DNA of 64,000 nucleotides from JAXMAR01 sp046350295 (lineage in GTDB: Bacteria > Planctomycetota > Planctomycetia > Gemmatales > Gemmataceae). The stretch's first letter is position 1, and the number at the start of each line of letters is the position of its first letter. A program made the position numbers and the translations under genes. Of the stretch, positions 1 through 8,660 are shown piece by piece. Under the pieces are notes generated by a model, which was not told the DNA's origin, searched no databases, and saw only the letters and a list, made by a program, of their open reading frames with translations. The stretch covers positions 248,001-312,000 of the forward strand of contig JAXMAR010000001.1 in assembly GCA_046350295.1 (NCBI GenBank), in the 5' to 3' direction.

Positions 1-786
1 CGCGATCACCTCGCGCACGCTGTAGCCCTTGCCGATGCCGAGGTTGTAACGCAGCTCCGACCCCGGCCCCAGCTTCTCGAGCGCCAGCAGATGCGCCGAC
101 GCCAGATCGTCGACGTGGATGTAGTCGCGCACGCACGTGCCGTCCGGCGTGCGGTAGTCGTCCCCGAAGATCTCGATGTGCGGTCTCTGCCCCACCGCCG
201 CCTGGATCACGAGCGGGATCAGGTGCGTCTCCGGGTCGTGGTCCTCGCCGATGGAACCGTCCGCCGCGGCGCCGGAGGCGTTGAAGTAACGCAGCGCGGC
301 GTAGCCCCAGCCATAGGCCCGAGCATAATCCGACAGCGCCGCCTCCACCGCCAGCTTCGAATGCCCGTACGGGTTGATCGGCCGCTGCGGCGTCGCCTCG
401 GTGATCGGCATCGTCTCGGGCGTGCCGAACGTCGCCGCCGTGGAGGAGAAGACGAAGCGGCCGATGCGATGGCGCCGCATGCACTCCATCAGGCCGAGGG
501 TGTTGACAAGGTTGTTCTGCCAGTATTTGCCGGGGTCCTTCACCGACTCGCCGACGAAGCAAAAAGCCGCGAAATGGACGACAGCCTCGATGCGGCGCTC
601 GAGCAACACCTGGTCGAGCCGATGCACGTCTTTCAAATCGGCGACGATCAGCCGCTCCGCCGGGACCGCCGTCTTGTGGCCGAAGCAGAGGTTGTCGTAG
701 ACCGTGACATCATGCCCGCGCTCGAGGAAGAGCTTGACCGCATGACTGCCGATGTAGCCCGCGCCGCCGGTGACAAGAATACGCAT
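1..786 (-). CDS. galE: UDP-glucose 4-epimerase, C-terminus cut by window edge
   Basis: Interconverts UDP-glucose and UDP-galactose in the cytoplasm for sugar-nucleotide supply. The 262 visible residues begin MRILVTGGAGYIGSH, the NAD-binding Rossmann glycine motif (GxxGxxG) of extended SDR epimerases. The substrate-side TSS-like stretch reads FVFSSTAATFG, followed by the catalytic YGHSK (YxxxK) near residue 145 and the RYFNASGA segment typical of GalE. The reading frame runs off the left edge, so about 60-70 residues of the usual ~330 are missing. It is transcribed away from the GYF gene; a family-2 palindromic repeat lies just upstream at 817-846. Confidence 0.93.
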   Translation of the reverse strand, partial: MRILVTGGAGYIGSHAVKLFLERGHDVTVYDNLCFGHKTAVPAERLIVADLKDVHRLDQVLLERRIEAVVHFAAFCFVGESVKDPGKYWQNNLVNTLGLMECMRRHRIGRFVFSSTAATFGTPETMPITEATPQRPINPYGHSKLAVEAALSDYARAYGWGYAALRYFNASGAAADGSIGEDHDPETHLIPLVIQAAVGQRPHIEIFGDDYRTPDGTCVRDYIHVDDLASAHLLALEKLGPGSELRYNLGIGKGYSVREVIA

Positions 787-816
787 GTCTCGATCTCACG
801 AACCCGTTTAGCCCAA

Positions 817-846
817 GTTTAGCCTCGGTTCGCAGAACCGGGCCGG
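817..846 (+). repeat. Family-2 palindromic repeat (GTTTAGCC...CGGTTCGCAGAACCG)
   Basis: One of at least five copies in the window of a short element with the form GTTTAGCC followed by a CCGGTTC/GAACCGG hairpin with GCA loop. It lies between the divergent galE and GYF-domain genes. The preceding GTTTAGCCCAA suggests a partial second unit. Confidence 0.75.
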
Positions 847-961
847 CCGCCGCCCTTGCGGAAAAGCATACGCCAATCCCCGGCCTTTTCTCTTGCTTTT
901 TTGTCACACTCGGCTGAACCTTGGCTAATCGTCGTCGGCCTATTCAACCACGAGGAATCCC

Positions 962-2410
962 ATGAGCGCCGCCGCACGCTATTGCTACATCAAGAACAAG
1001 CAGCAATTCGGCCCCATCTCCGCCGAAGAGATCAAGGCGATGTGCGCCGCCGCCAAGCTCGGCCGCGACGACCTCGTCTGGCAGGAAGGAACCCCGAGTT
1101 GGCTGCCCGCAGCGCAGATCCCCGGCCTTTTTGCCGCGCCGCCTTCCGCCGCTCCACCCCCGCCGCCCGCGCCCCCGCCCCGCCCGCCGCAGTCGCTGTT
1201 CCACTACCTGCAAGGCGGTCAGCAGCGCGGCCCCGTCTCCTTCGAGCAGCTGAAGGCGCTGGCCGCCTCCGGTCAGCTTCGCCCCGCCGACCAGGTCTGG
1301 CAAACGGGTACGCCGAGCTGGGTCCCCGCGGACAAGGTCCCCGGCCTCATCCCGCCCCCCGCTCCGCCACGAGCCGCCCCGCCCACAACGGCCCCCGCCG
1401 GCCCTCCCGCCGCGCCTCCGCCCGGGCCCCCGCCTGCGGCGCCCGCCGCGCGACCCGCGCCTCCGCCCGGTCCCGCCGCCCCAGCCGGCGTCGACTTCCG
1501 CGCCAACCGTATCTCGTTCCGCTACCCGGCGGACTGGAGGGTCAGCATCAAGCCCGGCTCCGCCAGCCTCGCCGACAGCTGGACCCTCGAGGTCAGAGGC
1601 GTCGTTCCCGGCAAGGACAAGCCGACGCCCGTCACTCTCTTCCTGCAGGTCTTCGGGCCGCCCATCGACGCCGCGGCCCTCAACGACGCCATCATGGAAT
1701 CCCTGAAGGGAAACGCCGAGTTTCGAAACCTCGCCTTCTCTCCCGCCCGCGCCACCTTCGGCGGTCAGTCCGCCCAGGCCCAGGACTACAAGTTCGGCGT
1801 CAAGACCGGCTTCTGGTCGACCGATCCCTGCACCGGCCAGCTGGTCGTCACGACGCTCGGCGACCGCGCCGCCGCCCTCTACTGGCAAATCCCCGACAGG
1901 ATCGTTCCCGCGCTCCGTCCCTTCGCCGACATGGTCCGCGAATCGTTCGCCATCGCCCCGTCGGCCACCGACGACAAGCCCCTCACCTTCGCCGCCAACG
2001 GCATCGAGCTGCAGCACCCCGCCGGCTCGACCGTGACCTTCGCCCCGTCGGACGATGCCGAAATCGCCTGGTCGCTTGCGCTCGAAAGCGCCCTGGGGTC
2101 CTGCACGCTCCAGTTCTGGCCCGCCACGACCGCCCCGACGGTTCCGCTCGGCATCATTCAGAAGTCCATGGGGAACGTCGAAGCGTTCAGCAACCTCGCC
2201 TTCACCCCCTCCAGCGTCCCGATCGCCGGCCAGCGCGCCGACGGCTTCGAAATCAGCTACGCCGAGGCCGGGCAACCCGCCTCCGGCCAGGCCCACGCCG
2301 TCACCCTGGGCAAACGCACCCTGGCTCTCTACTGGTTCGGCGTCAACCCGGTACGCAGCGCCCTGAACGGCATGGCGGAGATGCTGCGCGGCAGCTTGAA
2401 GTTGACGTGA
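962..2410 (+). CDS. Protein with two GYF_2 domains and Pro-rich linkers
   Basis: Function unknown. It has 482 residues. Residues ~6-57 and ~79-131 are two GYF_2-type modules, each with an aromatic start (YCYI / FHYL), a central GP(I/V)S, and a W..GTPSW ending followed by PGL(F/I). Two proline/alanine-rich linkers (about 58-75 and 132-178) separate them from a C-terminal region made of two related halves. These start RISFRYPADWRVS (~185) and LTFAANGIELQHP (~340), each ~140 residues with matching RxSALxGMAEML-like endings, so the C-terminus looks like an internal duplication. No signal peptide or membrane segment is seen. GYF domains bind proline-rich peptides, so the linkers could be self-ligands (inference). 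Confidence 0.8.
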   Translation: MSAAARYCYIKNKQQFGPISAEEIKAMCAAAKLGRDDLVWQEGTPSWLPAAQIPGLFAAPPSAAPPPPPAPPPRPPQSLFHYLQGGQQRGPVSFEQLKALAASGQLRPADQVWQTGTPSWVPADKVPGLIPPPAPPRAAPPTTAPAGPPAAPPPGPPPAAPAARPAPPPGPAAPAGVDFRANRISFRYPADWRVSIKPGSASLADSWTLEVRGVVPGKDKPTPVTLFLQVFGPPIDAAALNDAIMESLKGNAEFRNLAFSPARATFGGQSAQAQDYKFGVKTGFWSTDPCTGQLVVTTLGDRAAALYWQIPDRIVPALRPFADMVRESFAIAPSATDDKPLTFAANGIELQHPAGSTVTFAPSDDAEIAWSLALESALGSCTLQFWPATTAPTVPLGIIQKSMGNVEAFSNLAFTPSSVPIAGQRADGFEISYAEAGQPASGQAHAVTLGKRTLALYWFGVNPVRSALNGMAEMLRGSLKLT

Positions 2411-3030
2411 TCGCTTGGGCCCGACTCCGAAAGCGACGCGATCTTCACGCTCAAGGGCCCGAGGCCCGCTGCTTGGCCGACAGTTCCGCGCCATAGACGC
2501 GCTGGTCGCTGGCATCGTCAATCCCACCAGACGACCAACACAGGTGATCCGTGTCGCTCTGCGACGGACGGGGAGACGCCAAATTGCGTCGAATCGCCGA
2601 CTTCATCCGGTTGCAATGAACTGACAACGGTACGCAAACTGTCGGCCGATATCTTACCCGCTACAAGAACCGTGTCTGTAAACGGCCAACTTTCCTCACC
2701 TGGATCAAGTTCGGAAATCTGTGCATATACAGCTTGGACATCCGAGCGTTTCCCCAACCCAATGAGCACCTCTCGGAATCGGTCCATGCCGGGATGCGGG
2801 TCAAGATTGCAGCCGATCGATCCTAAATCGTCATTGCCGTCGAAAAACTCCGCTATCGGGACGAGTTGCCCGTCTCCTGCCAAAATGGCGGACATGCTGC
2901 GCGGCGCCTTGAAATTGACGTGATCGCTTGCGACGCGCCTGTTCGCTACTGCTTGACCAGCAGCACTGGCGTCTCCGCCAGGAGCGCGATCTTCATGGCC
3001 AAGGACCCGAGGCCCCCGAGGAACTGCGCC
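2371..3030. repeat. Imperfect direct repeat flanking the 125-aa gene
   Basis: The last ~45 bases of the GYF gene (2371-2417) recur, with a few changes, at 2885-2930. The following bases that encode the C-terminus of the minus-strand stress protein (2985-3020) have a degenerate copy at 2436-2467. The upstream copy lacks about 50 bases. The simplest reading is that the ~470 bp carrying the 125-aa gene arrived with a duplication of the junction. Confidence 0.7.
2518..2895 (-). CDS. Conserved-looking hypothetical protein, 125 aa
   Basis: I do not recognise a named function. The protein has ordinary amino-acid composition and secondary-structure periodicity, with a distinctive central stretch (FFDGNDDLGSIGCNL, about residues 17-31) followed by HPGMDRF and a WPFTDTVLV segment near 70. 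This looks like the compact cytosolic proteins common in planctomycetes. The first four codons overlap the repeated GYF-gene tail, so the original N-terminus may have been replaced when the segment inserted. It lies between the GYF gene and the stress-protein gene and shares the minus strand with the latter. Base composition is slightly less GC-rich than its neighbours. Confidence 0.6.
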   Translation of the reverse strand: MSAILAGDGQLVPIAEFFDGNDDLGSIGCNLDPHPGMDRFREVLIGLGKRSDVQAVYAQISELDPGEESWPFTDTVLVAGKISADSLRTVVSSLQPDEVGDSTQFGVSPSVAERHGSPVLVVWWD

Positions 3031-3368
3031 GGATCGGGCCGCGCGCCGGTCAAGACAATCAGGTCGGCGCCCCGACGCCGCACTTCTTCCAGCGTCCCGC
3101 GCACGCGCTGTCCCATCACAACCGCCCGCTGCCAGCTCACGCCGGCCTTGCTCAGCGTTTCCCCCAGCCGGTCCAGATGCGCCTCCGCATCACGGCGCAA
3201 GCGATCGTAGAACGCCTTCTCCTCGTCGATGCCGAGCCCGGGAATGACCTCGATCACGTGCAGCAGCGTCACCGCGCCGCCGCCCGGCTTCGCGAGACCC
3301 GCCGCGGCGCGGAGAGCCGCGGAATGGCGGTCCGTCAAATCGATCGGGAGCAGGATGTGCTTGTACAT
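2946..3368 (-). CDS. Universal stress protein (UspA family)
   Basis: A single-domain Usp protein of 140 residues, the usual family length. It opens MYKHILLPIDLTD, the beta1 strand and Asp of the nucleotide-binding fold. It keeps a DLIVLTGAR strand near residue 103 and ends with SLAMKIALLAETPVLLVK, the helix and strand that close the ATP-binding Usp fold. The canonical GxxG-9x-G(S/T) loop is loosely conserved (GARPDPAQFLGGLGS), so nucleotide binding is plausible but not certain. The start lies five bases from the stop of the upstream esterase gene on the same strand, suggesting co-transcription. Confidence 0.88.
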   Translation of the reverse strand: MYKHILLPIDLTDRHSAALRAAAGLAKPGGGAVTLLHVIEVIPGLGIDEEKAFYDRLRRDAEAHLDRLGETLSKAGVSWQRAVVMGQRVRGTLEEVRRRGADLIVLTGARPDPAQFLGGLGSLAMKIALLAETPVLLVKQ

Positions 3369-3373
3369 GACGC

Positions 3374-4480
3374 CTACTCCTTCTTCGCCCCTCGCAACAC
3401 ATCGTCAAACAGCCGATACGCCATCTCCCGCATCTCCTCCGGGAAATCGTGCGGGCATTCCGGATGTTCCACGCGCAGCCGCTCCTCGTGCCCGTAAAGC
3501 TTGAACACCGGCCGGGCCGCCAGGGCGATGCGGTCGACGCTCTCGAACTTGAAGTTGGAGTCCTTGGTCGGAGCGATGATCAGCACGTGCCGCGGCGCCA
3601 GGGCGCCGATCAATTCGTGGAAGTCGAACGGGATGTCGGCCAGCTTGCCCTTGTAGCCGGCGAGCTTGCGCATGTAGCGCGTCTGGCACCAGCCCCGCTC
3701 CGGGTCCCAGTTCTTCGGGTCGCCGCCGTAGTAGTCGAGGAACGAGTCGAGCCCGCAACTGGAGACGACGGCCTTGATGCGGTCGTCGAAGCAAGCGGTG
3801 TAAACGGAGTTGTGCCCGCCCAGAGAGTGGCCGACGGCGCCGACGCCCTTCGCCGCATCGACGAACGGCAACGAATCGAGCAGATCGAGCCCGCGGATGT
3901 TGTCCCACACCGCCTTGAGCGTGCCGCTCTCCCAACCCAGCTTCTTGAGATCCGGCTGATACTTGGCGAGCAAGGGATAGTTCGGCGCGAGCGTCACGTA
4001 GCCGCGCTCGGCCAGCTCTTGAGCATAGGCCCGGTTGGGCCGCTTCCCCAGGCCGACCACCGTTCCGTGGCCGATGACATTGTCCGTGCCGTGCAGGCAC
4101 AGCACGGCCGGGGCCTTCTTCTTGCCGTCCAAGACGCTCTTGGGAATAAGCAGGTAAGCGGGAACCCGGCCGCCCGGCTCGGAGGCGTAGGTCACGAACC
4201 GGCGGACATAGCTGCCGCAGTCGACCTCCTCCTCGGTCTTGACATCGAGCGCACAGCGCTTGTCGGCCCCCGGCAGCTTGCCCATGACGGCTTGCATGCC
4301 GCGGACGATCTCGGCGCGGCGCTTGCCCCAGTCGGCGACCGTCTTGACCGGAGTGGGCCTGGCGTCCGGCCCGCCGTAATAGAGGAGGAGGTTATCGCGC
4401 GGCAGTCGCGGCGGCTCGCCGGCGGTTGCGATGGTGAGGAAGAACGCGACACCCAGCCACGCGAGAAACGCTCGTTGCAT
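3374..4480 (-). CDS. Secreted alpha/beta hydrolase (dienelactone hydrolase/acetylxylan-esterase-like)
   Basis: A predicted exported esterase of 368 residues. The N-terminus (MQRAFLAWLGVAFFLTIATAGE) is a signal peptide ending near residue 21. PAVLCLHGTDN (~127) gives the oxyanion-hole strand, GAVGHSLGGHNS (~218) the nucleophile elbow with Ser, and the C-terminal ECPHDFPEE the likely catalytic His. Similar proteins are annotated in planctomycetes as acetylxylan esterase or dienelactone hydrolase; the true substrate is unknown. It is just upstream of the stress protein on the same strand. Confidence 0.82.
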   Translation of the reverse strand: MQRAFLAWLGVAFFLTIATAGEPPRLPRDNLLLYYGGPDARPTPVKTVADWGKRRAEIVRGMQAVMGKLPGADKRCALDVKTEEEVDCGSYVRRFVTYASEPGGRVPAYLLIPKSVLDGKKKAPAVLCLHGTDNVIGHGTVVGLGKRPNRAYAQELAERGYVTLAPNYPLLAKYQPDLKKLGWESGTLKAVWDNIRGLDLLDSLPFVDAAKGVGAVGHSLGGHNSVYTACFDDRIKAVVSSCGLDSFLDYYGGDPKNWDPERGWCQTRYMRKLAGYKGKLADIPFDFHELIGALAPRHVLIIAPTKDSNFKFESVDRIALAARPVFKLYGHEERLRVEHPECPHDFPEEMREMAYRLFDDVLRGAKKE

Positions 4481-4502
4481 CGGTCACCCCTCTAGTCCAC
4501 CG

Positions 4503-5240
4503 CTACTTCGCCGATAAGAACTCCGCCACCGGAATGACAATGCGCTTGCCGCCAACTTCGAACGCCACGTCTTGCCCGATGCCAAAGTCTTCGCGCTTGA
4601 GGTAGTCCGGGCCATCCGGCGTCATGCCCGGCTCGGTGTAGACTTCGACTTTGGTGTCAACGAGGTTGATGATCCAGTAGACCGGGATCTTTGCATCGGC
4701 ATACGACTGCTTCTTCAACCCCCGGTCCGTGGCGAGGCTCGAATCCGAAACTTCCGTCAAGTGGGCGATGTCCACGGAACCTGGATGACGCGAGGAGTAT
4801 TTGCTGTCCTCGCCTTCGACCACGGCCAGATCGGGCTCGGGCTCGCCGCCCTCGAGGGTGATCGGTTCCTGGACGCGAAGGCTCCATTTTGCCGGCAGCC
4901 GCTTCTCGATGGCTTTCCTCAACCGCTGGGTCGTGACTGAGTGAGGGGGATTCTTGGCCATTTTTTTCACCAGGAGGCCATCGACAAGCTCGACAGGATC
5001 GTCCGCCGTCAGAATCCCATGCTCGATCATGTCGTGATACATCGCGACGCTGAACCGCCAGGGAATCTCGGAACCCTTTTCGACGATGACGCGCCCGCTC
5101 AACTCCACCGGGTGCTCCGTGGCGAGGATGCCCTCCTGGATCATGCGGTGATAACGGTCGACGGTGATGGGGAAAAGGGGAACCGACACCGATCGACCGC
5201 GCCCTTCCAGAAATCGTGTACCGTGGGTGTCAACGCTCAT
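4503..5240 (-). CDS. Uma2-family (PD-(D/E)XK-like) protein
   Basis: 245 residues of the Uma2 family (DUF820), nuclease-like proteins of unknown role that are expanded in planctomycetes and cyanobacteria. The core contains EPEPDLAVVEGED (~150), EVSDSSL (~175) and YWIINLVD (~205), which matches the family's acidic E...PD...E pattern and terminal strand. The N-terminus holds a duplicated ~33-residue unit: TVDRYHRMIQEGILATEHPVEL and SVAMYHDMIEHGILTADDPVEL. The ATG at 5240 was chosen because it is preceded by GGAGGAGG at good spacing; that Shine-Dalgarno is contributed by a dispersed repeat (5249-5282). A longer upstream frame lacks family features. Confidence 0.82.
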   Translation of the reverse strand: MSVDTHGTRFLEGRGRSVSVPLFPITVDRYHRMIQEGILATEHPVELSGRVIVEKGSEIPWRFSVAMYHDMIEHGILTADDPVELVDGLLVKKMAKNPPHSVTTQRLRKAIEKRLPAKWSLRVQEPITLEGGEPEPDLAVVEGEDSKYSSRHPGSVDIAHLTEVSDSSLATDRGLKKQSYADAKIPVYWIINLVDTKVEVYTEPGMTPDGPDYLKREDFGIGQDVAFEVGGKRIVIPVAEFLSAK

Positions 5241-5248
5241 TGTTCGTT

Positions 5249-5282
5249 CCTCCTCCGGGGGCTCACGCCGCCCGGCTCGCCT
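5249..5282 (-). repeat. Family-1 dispersed repeat (GGCGAGCCGGGCGGCGTGAGC...)
   Basis: On the minus strand it reads GGCGAGCCGGGCGGCGTGAG followed by CCCCCGGAGGAGG. It sits between the gyrB stop and the Uma2 start. Its GGAGGAGG end lies 7-8 bases from the Uma2 ATG and probably acts as the ribosome-binding site. Other copies are at 6033, 8661, 26849, 26900 and 37530. Confidence 0.8.
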
Positions 5283-5290
5283 CCGTCCGT

Positions 5291-7816
5291 CTACGCCCCA
5301 TGATAATCGATCTCCTTCACCTCCAGGGCGTGCTTCTGGATGAAGTCGCGCCGCGGCTCGACCTTCTCCCCCATCAGGATGCGGAAGAGCTCGTCCGCCG
5401 CCAGCGCGTCCTCCTGCGTCACCTTGAGGAGCGTGCGCCGCGCCGGGTCCAGCGTCGTGTCCCACAGCTCCTCGCCGTCCATCTCCCCCAGGCCTTTGAA
5501 GCGGGTGATCTTGATGCCGCGCTCGCCGAGCTTGCGGATCTCCCCCACCAGAACGCGGAGGTGGGGCAGGGTTTGCTGCTTGCCGTCGTGCTCCAGAAAG
5601 AAGCGCGGGGCCGGCTCGCGGCCGGCGATGCGCGGGGCGGGGATCAGGTCGGGCGCGTCCAGGCCGAAGGAGCGCAGCTTCTCCAGGTTGCGATTGACGT
5701 TCTTCGCCTCGTGCAGGTCCTGCACGTCGAAGTACTCCCCTTGCATGCCGTTGGCGTTCGGGTTCTCCTCGTCCTTGACCAGCAAGACCCGGCCCGCCGC
5801 CACCTGCTCCTGGCGGAAGGCCTCCATCTCCTTCTCGCCATAGAACCAGTGCTCGGAGCTACCGAGCATCACGCGGATGGCGGGCAACTTGCCCTCCTTC
5901 ATCTTGCCGATCAGCGTGATGATGTTGAGGCCGCGCCGCTCCATGATGGACAGGGATTCCTCCAGCGCGTCGAGCACCTGCATCAGCGTCTTCAGGCGCT
6001 CCTGCTCGAAAGACATCGGCTCCGCTCGGGGCGCTCCGGGGGCTGACGCCGCCCGGCTCGCCTGATGCACGAGAAGCCTGGTCCCCTCCAGGCCGCGCTC
6101 GAGCAGCTCCTTGTTCATCTCGTTCAGGCTCTGCACGTAGCGCGTGTTCTTCTTCTGTTCCACCTTGAACAGCGGCGGGCGGGCAATGAAGATGTGGCCG
6201 GCCTCGATCAGCTTGCGCATCTGGCGGTAGAAGAAGGTGAGCAGCAGCGTGCGGATGTGCTGGCCGTCGACGTCGGCGTCGGTGAGGAGGATGATCTTGC
6301 CGTAGCGGACGCCGGAGACGTCTTCGGTGTTGCCGATGTCGATGCCGACGGCCTGGATCAGGCAGCGGATCTCCTCGTTCGCCAGGACCTTCTCGACGCG
6401 GGCCTTCTCGACGTTGAGGACCTTGCCGCGCAGGGGGAGGATGGCCTGGTAATGGCGGTCGCGGCCGTTGTCGGCCGAGCCGCCGGCGCTGCCCCCCTCG
6501 ACGAGGAAGATCTCGGCTTCGTCGCGCTCGCGGGTGGTGCAGTCCATGAGCTTGCCGGGCAGGCCGCCGCCGGAGAGCATGCTCTTGCGGTCGATGAGGG
6601 CCTTCTTGGCTTTCTGGGCCGCCTCGCGCGCCTCGGCGGCGAGGGTGACCTTCTTCATGATCTTGGTGGCTTCCTTCGGGTTCTCCTCCAGGAACTTCGA
6701 CAGGTATTCATGGACGATCGAGGAGACGATGCCGTCGACCTCGGGGTTGTTGAGGCGGATCTTCGTCTGCGACTCGAACTGCGGATCGGGCACGGCGATG
6801 GAGACAACGGCGGTGATGCCCTCGCGATAGTCCTCGCCGATCGGGGTGACGTTTTTGAACCAGTTTTCCTTGGAGCCGTAGTTGTTGAGGGCGCGCGTGA
6901 TGGCGGTGCGGAAGCCGGACAGGTGCGTGCCGCCGCCCGGGTTGTGGGCGTTGTTGGCGTAGCAGCGGACCCGCTCCTCCTCGCCGCTGGTGTACTGGAA
7001 CGCGACCTCGACGCGGACGTCGTCCACCGTCTTGTCGACGTAGAGCGTCTTGTGGACCGCCTCCTCGGTGCGGTTCAGGTAGTCGACGAACTCGGCCACG
7101 CCGCCCGCATAGTTGAATGTCTCCTCCTTGCCAGTCTTCTCGTCGGTGAGCTTGATGGCGAGGCCCTTGTTCAGGAAGGCCAGCTCGCGCAAACGGTTCT
7201 CCAGGATGTCGTAGTCGAAGTGGGCGTCGTGGAAGATCTCGGGATCGGGGAAGAAGGTCACGGTCGTGCCGGTACGATTGCCGGCGGCGGCGCCCAGCTC
7301 CTCGACCGCGGTGGTCGCCGCGCCGCGCTCGTACTTTTGCACGTAGACCTTGCCGCCGCGCCGCACCTCCGCCTCGGTCCATTCCGACAGCGCCGTCACC
7401 GCCTTGGCGCCGATGCCGTGCAGGCCCGCCGACGTCTTGTACGTCCGCTTGTCGAACTTCGCCCCCGCCCCCACCGTCGTCAACACCACCTCCAGCGTCG
7501 GTTTGCCGATCTTGGGATGGATGTCGACCGGGATGCCGCGGCCGTCGTCGGCGACCGAGATGGAGCCGTCGACTTTGATCTTGACGTGGATGTTCTTGCA
7601 GTAGCCGGCGAGGGCCTCGTCGACCGAGTTGTAGACCAGCTCGTAGACAAGGTGGTGCAGTCCCTTGGTGGACGTGTCGCCGATGTACATGCCGGGGCGG
7701 GCCCGGATGTGCTCGGCGTCGCGCAGGACGTTTACCTTGTCGGGACTGTATTCTTCGGCGGCCTGCTCGGTGGTGAGGACGGCGGCCTCGGGCTGGGTGA
7801 TGGTGTCTTCGTTCAT
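5291..7816 (-). CDS. gyrB: DNA gyrase subunit B
   Basis: The ATPase and strand-passage subunit of DNA gyrase. The GHKL ATPase domain shows NSVDEALAGYC, DDGRGIPVDIHPKIG and GLHGIGAKAVTALSEW (~115). The TOPRIM domain shows EIFLVEGGSAGGSAD (~435) and LTDADVDGQHIRTLLLTFFYR (~515). The C-terminus has FKGLGEMDGEELW, the GyrB/ParE tail motif. At 841 residues it is slightly long. Part of the excess, around residues 585-600 (sequence ASRAASAPGAPRAEP), is encoded by a family-1 dispersed repeat inserted in frame. The ATG at 7816 is preferred over a TTG four codons upstream. It belongs to the dnaA-dnaN-dciA-gyrB replication block. Confidence 0.96.
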   Translation of the reverse strand: MNEDTITQPEAAVLTTEQAAEEYSPDKVNVLRDAEHIRARPGMYIGDTSTKGLHHLVYELVYNSVDEALAGYCKNIHVKIKVDGSISVADDGRGIPVDIHPKIGKPTLEVVLTTVGAGAKFDKRTYKTSAGLHGIGAKAVTALSEWTEAEVRRGGKVYVQKYERGAATTAVEELGAAAGNRTGTTVTFFPDPEIFHDAHFDYDILENRLRELAFLNKGLAIKLTDEKTGKEETFNYAGGVAEFVDYLNRTEEAVHKTLYVDKTVDDVRVEVAFQYTSGEEERVRCYANNAHNPGGGTHLSGFRTAITRALNNYGSKENWFKNVTPIGEDYREGITAVVSIAVPDPQFESQTKIRLNNPEVDGIVSSIVHEYLSKFLEENPKEATKIMKKVTLAAEAREAAQKAKKALIDRKSMLSGGGLPGKLMDCTTRERDEAEIFLVEGGSAGGSADNGRDRHYQAILPLRGKVLNVEKARVEKVLANEEIRCLIQAVGIDIGNTEDVSGVRYGKIILLTDADVDGQHIRTLLLTFFYRQMRKLIEAGHIFIARPPLFKVEQKKNTRYVQSLNEMNKELLERGLEGTRLLVHQASRAASAPGAPRAEPMSFEQERLKTLMQVLDALEESLSIMERRGLNIITLIGKMKEGKLPAIRVMLGSSEHWFYGEKEMEAFRQEQVAAGRVLLVKDEENPNANGMQGEYFDVQDLHEAKNVNRNLEKLRSFGLDAPDLIPAPRIAGREPAPRFFLEHDGKQQTLPHLRVLVGEIRKLGERGIKITRFKGLGEMDGEELWDTTLDPARRTLLKVTQEDALAADELFRILMGEKVEPRRDFIQKHALEVKEIDYHGA
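6033..6063 (-). repeat. Family-1 dispersed repeat inserted in frame in gyrB
   Basis: The plus-strand bases match the intergenic copy at 5249-5282 at all but one or two positions (GGGGGCTGACGCCGCCCGGC versus GGGGGCTCACGCCGCCCGGC). It is wholly inside gyrB, keeps the frame, and encodes an Ala/Ser/Pro-rich stretch unlike the flanking gyrase sequence. Confidence 0.8.
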
Positions 7817-7862
7817 TTCGAATTCCAACCTGTGGTTTGGGCGATCTCTGTTCCGGTTCCTT

Positions 7863-8657
7863 TCACGACTCGCTCGACTTTACCAAGGCGACGACGTCGA
7901 TCAGTTTTCCCGCCTGCACCTGCTCCACCAGGCGAAGAATCTCTTCCCCACCCCCGCCTGGCCAGACCATGTCGCCAAGCGAGCGGAGCTGCTCAAGGTC
8001 AATCGGCGTCTGTCCTTCATCCATCGAATGTTTGACCATCAGCGCGAAATCGATGGCGTCCTGGCCTCGCTTCAGAATGTCGCGCGTAACGGAGACCATG
8101 GCGCCATACTTGTTCGCGAGCGCCGCTTCGAGCGTCGGCACGCGGTATCTCAGGTCCTTGTCCTCCACCCAGATCGCCGTGTCCAACGCGGCGCGGTTGT
8201 CGTCCCGATTCGGAAAGGAGACATCGATTACCGACTCCGTCTCGCCAGGCCGGAAAAACGCGGTCAGAGAACGCAGCTTTCGAGTTTCCAGCTCCGGATA
8301 AAGCTCGCTGATCGCCTTCACCGCGCGCGCGTGGTTGCGGCCGCTCTTCGTGAGGATGTCGACATCCTTGGTGGCGCGCGGCCGGCCCGTGTAGCGGCCG
8401 ATGGAATGGGCGCCGACCAGGACAAAGGAGACCTTCTTCACCTGGAGGGCGCGGATGACCGCGCGGAGGTCGACCGTTGGGCTTGTCATGGGTCTCCAGA
8501 CCTCCAGGAACTGGCGCCGCAGCTCCTCGCTCTCGGCGACAGCACACGCGTGGCTGATGTCAGCGCGGCGCGACTTGTGACGCTCGAACTCCAACTGGGT
8601 TCCGCGATTCCAGCGTGCGCTAACGTTTCTGGCCTGTCGGATCGCCATGTCACCCAT
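7863..8657 (-). CDS. Nucleotidyltransferase-fold protein (AbiEii-like)
   Basis: 264 residues. The core from about residue 57 onward has SFVLVGAHSIGRYTGRPRAT followed by KDVDIL, the G(G/A)...R.T.D.D signature of minimal nucleotidyltransferases related to AbiEii toxins and MNT proteins. VIDVSF near 140 may give the third acidic residue. The first ~56 residues are basic, with no recognised domain. A shorter start at 8489 would give only the catalytic core. The 8657 ATG is favoured by a GGAGGGAG six bases upstream, again from a family-1 repeat. No paired AbiEi-like antitoxin is next to it, so a toxin role is unproven. It interrupts the dciA-gyrB pair. Confidence 0.75.
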   Translation of the reverse strand: MGDMAIRQARNVSARWNRGTQLEFERHKSRRADISHACAVAESEELRRQFLEVWRPMTSPTVDLRAVIRALQVKKVSFVLVGAHSIGRYTGRPRATKDVDILTKSGRNHARAVKAISELYPELETRKLRSLTAFFRPGETESVIDVSFPNRDDNRAALDTAIWVEDKDLRYRVPTLEAALANKYGAMVSVTRDILKRGQDAIDFALMVKHSMDEGQTPIDLEQLRSLGDMVWPGGGGEEILRLVEQVQAGKLIDVVALVKSSES

Positions 8658-8660
8658 CTC

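Noticed and set aside
91..822. Long plus-strand frame in the first 800 bases
   Set aside because: It is the complement of galE and rich in Arg/Val/Asp, as expected from antisense of a high-GC gene.
6065..8035. 656-codon plus-strand frame opposite gyrB
   Set aside because: Shadow of gyrB; low-complexity Leu/Val/Asp/Gly composition and no domains.
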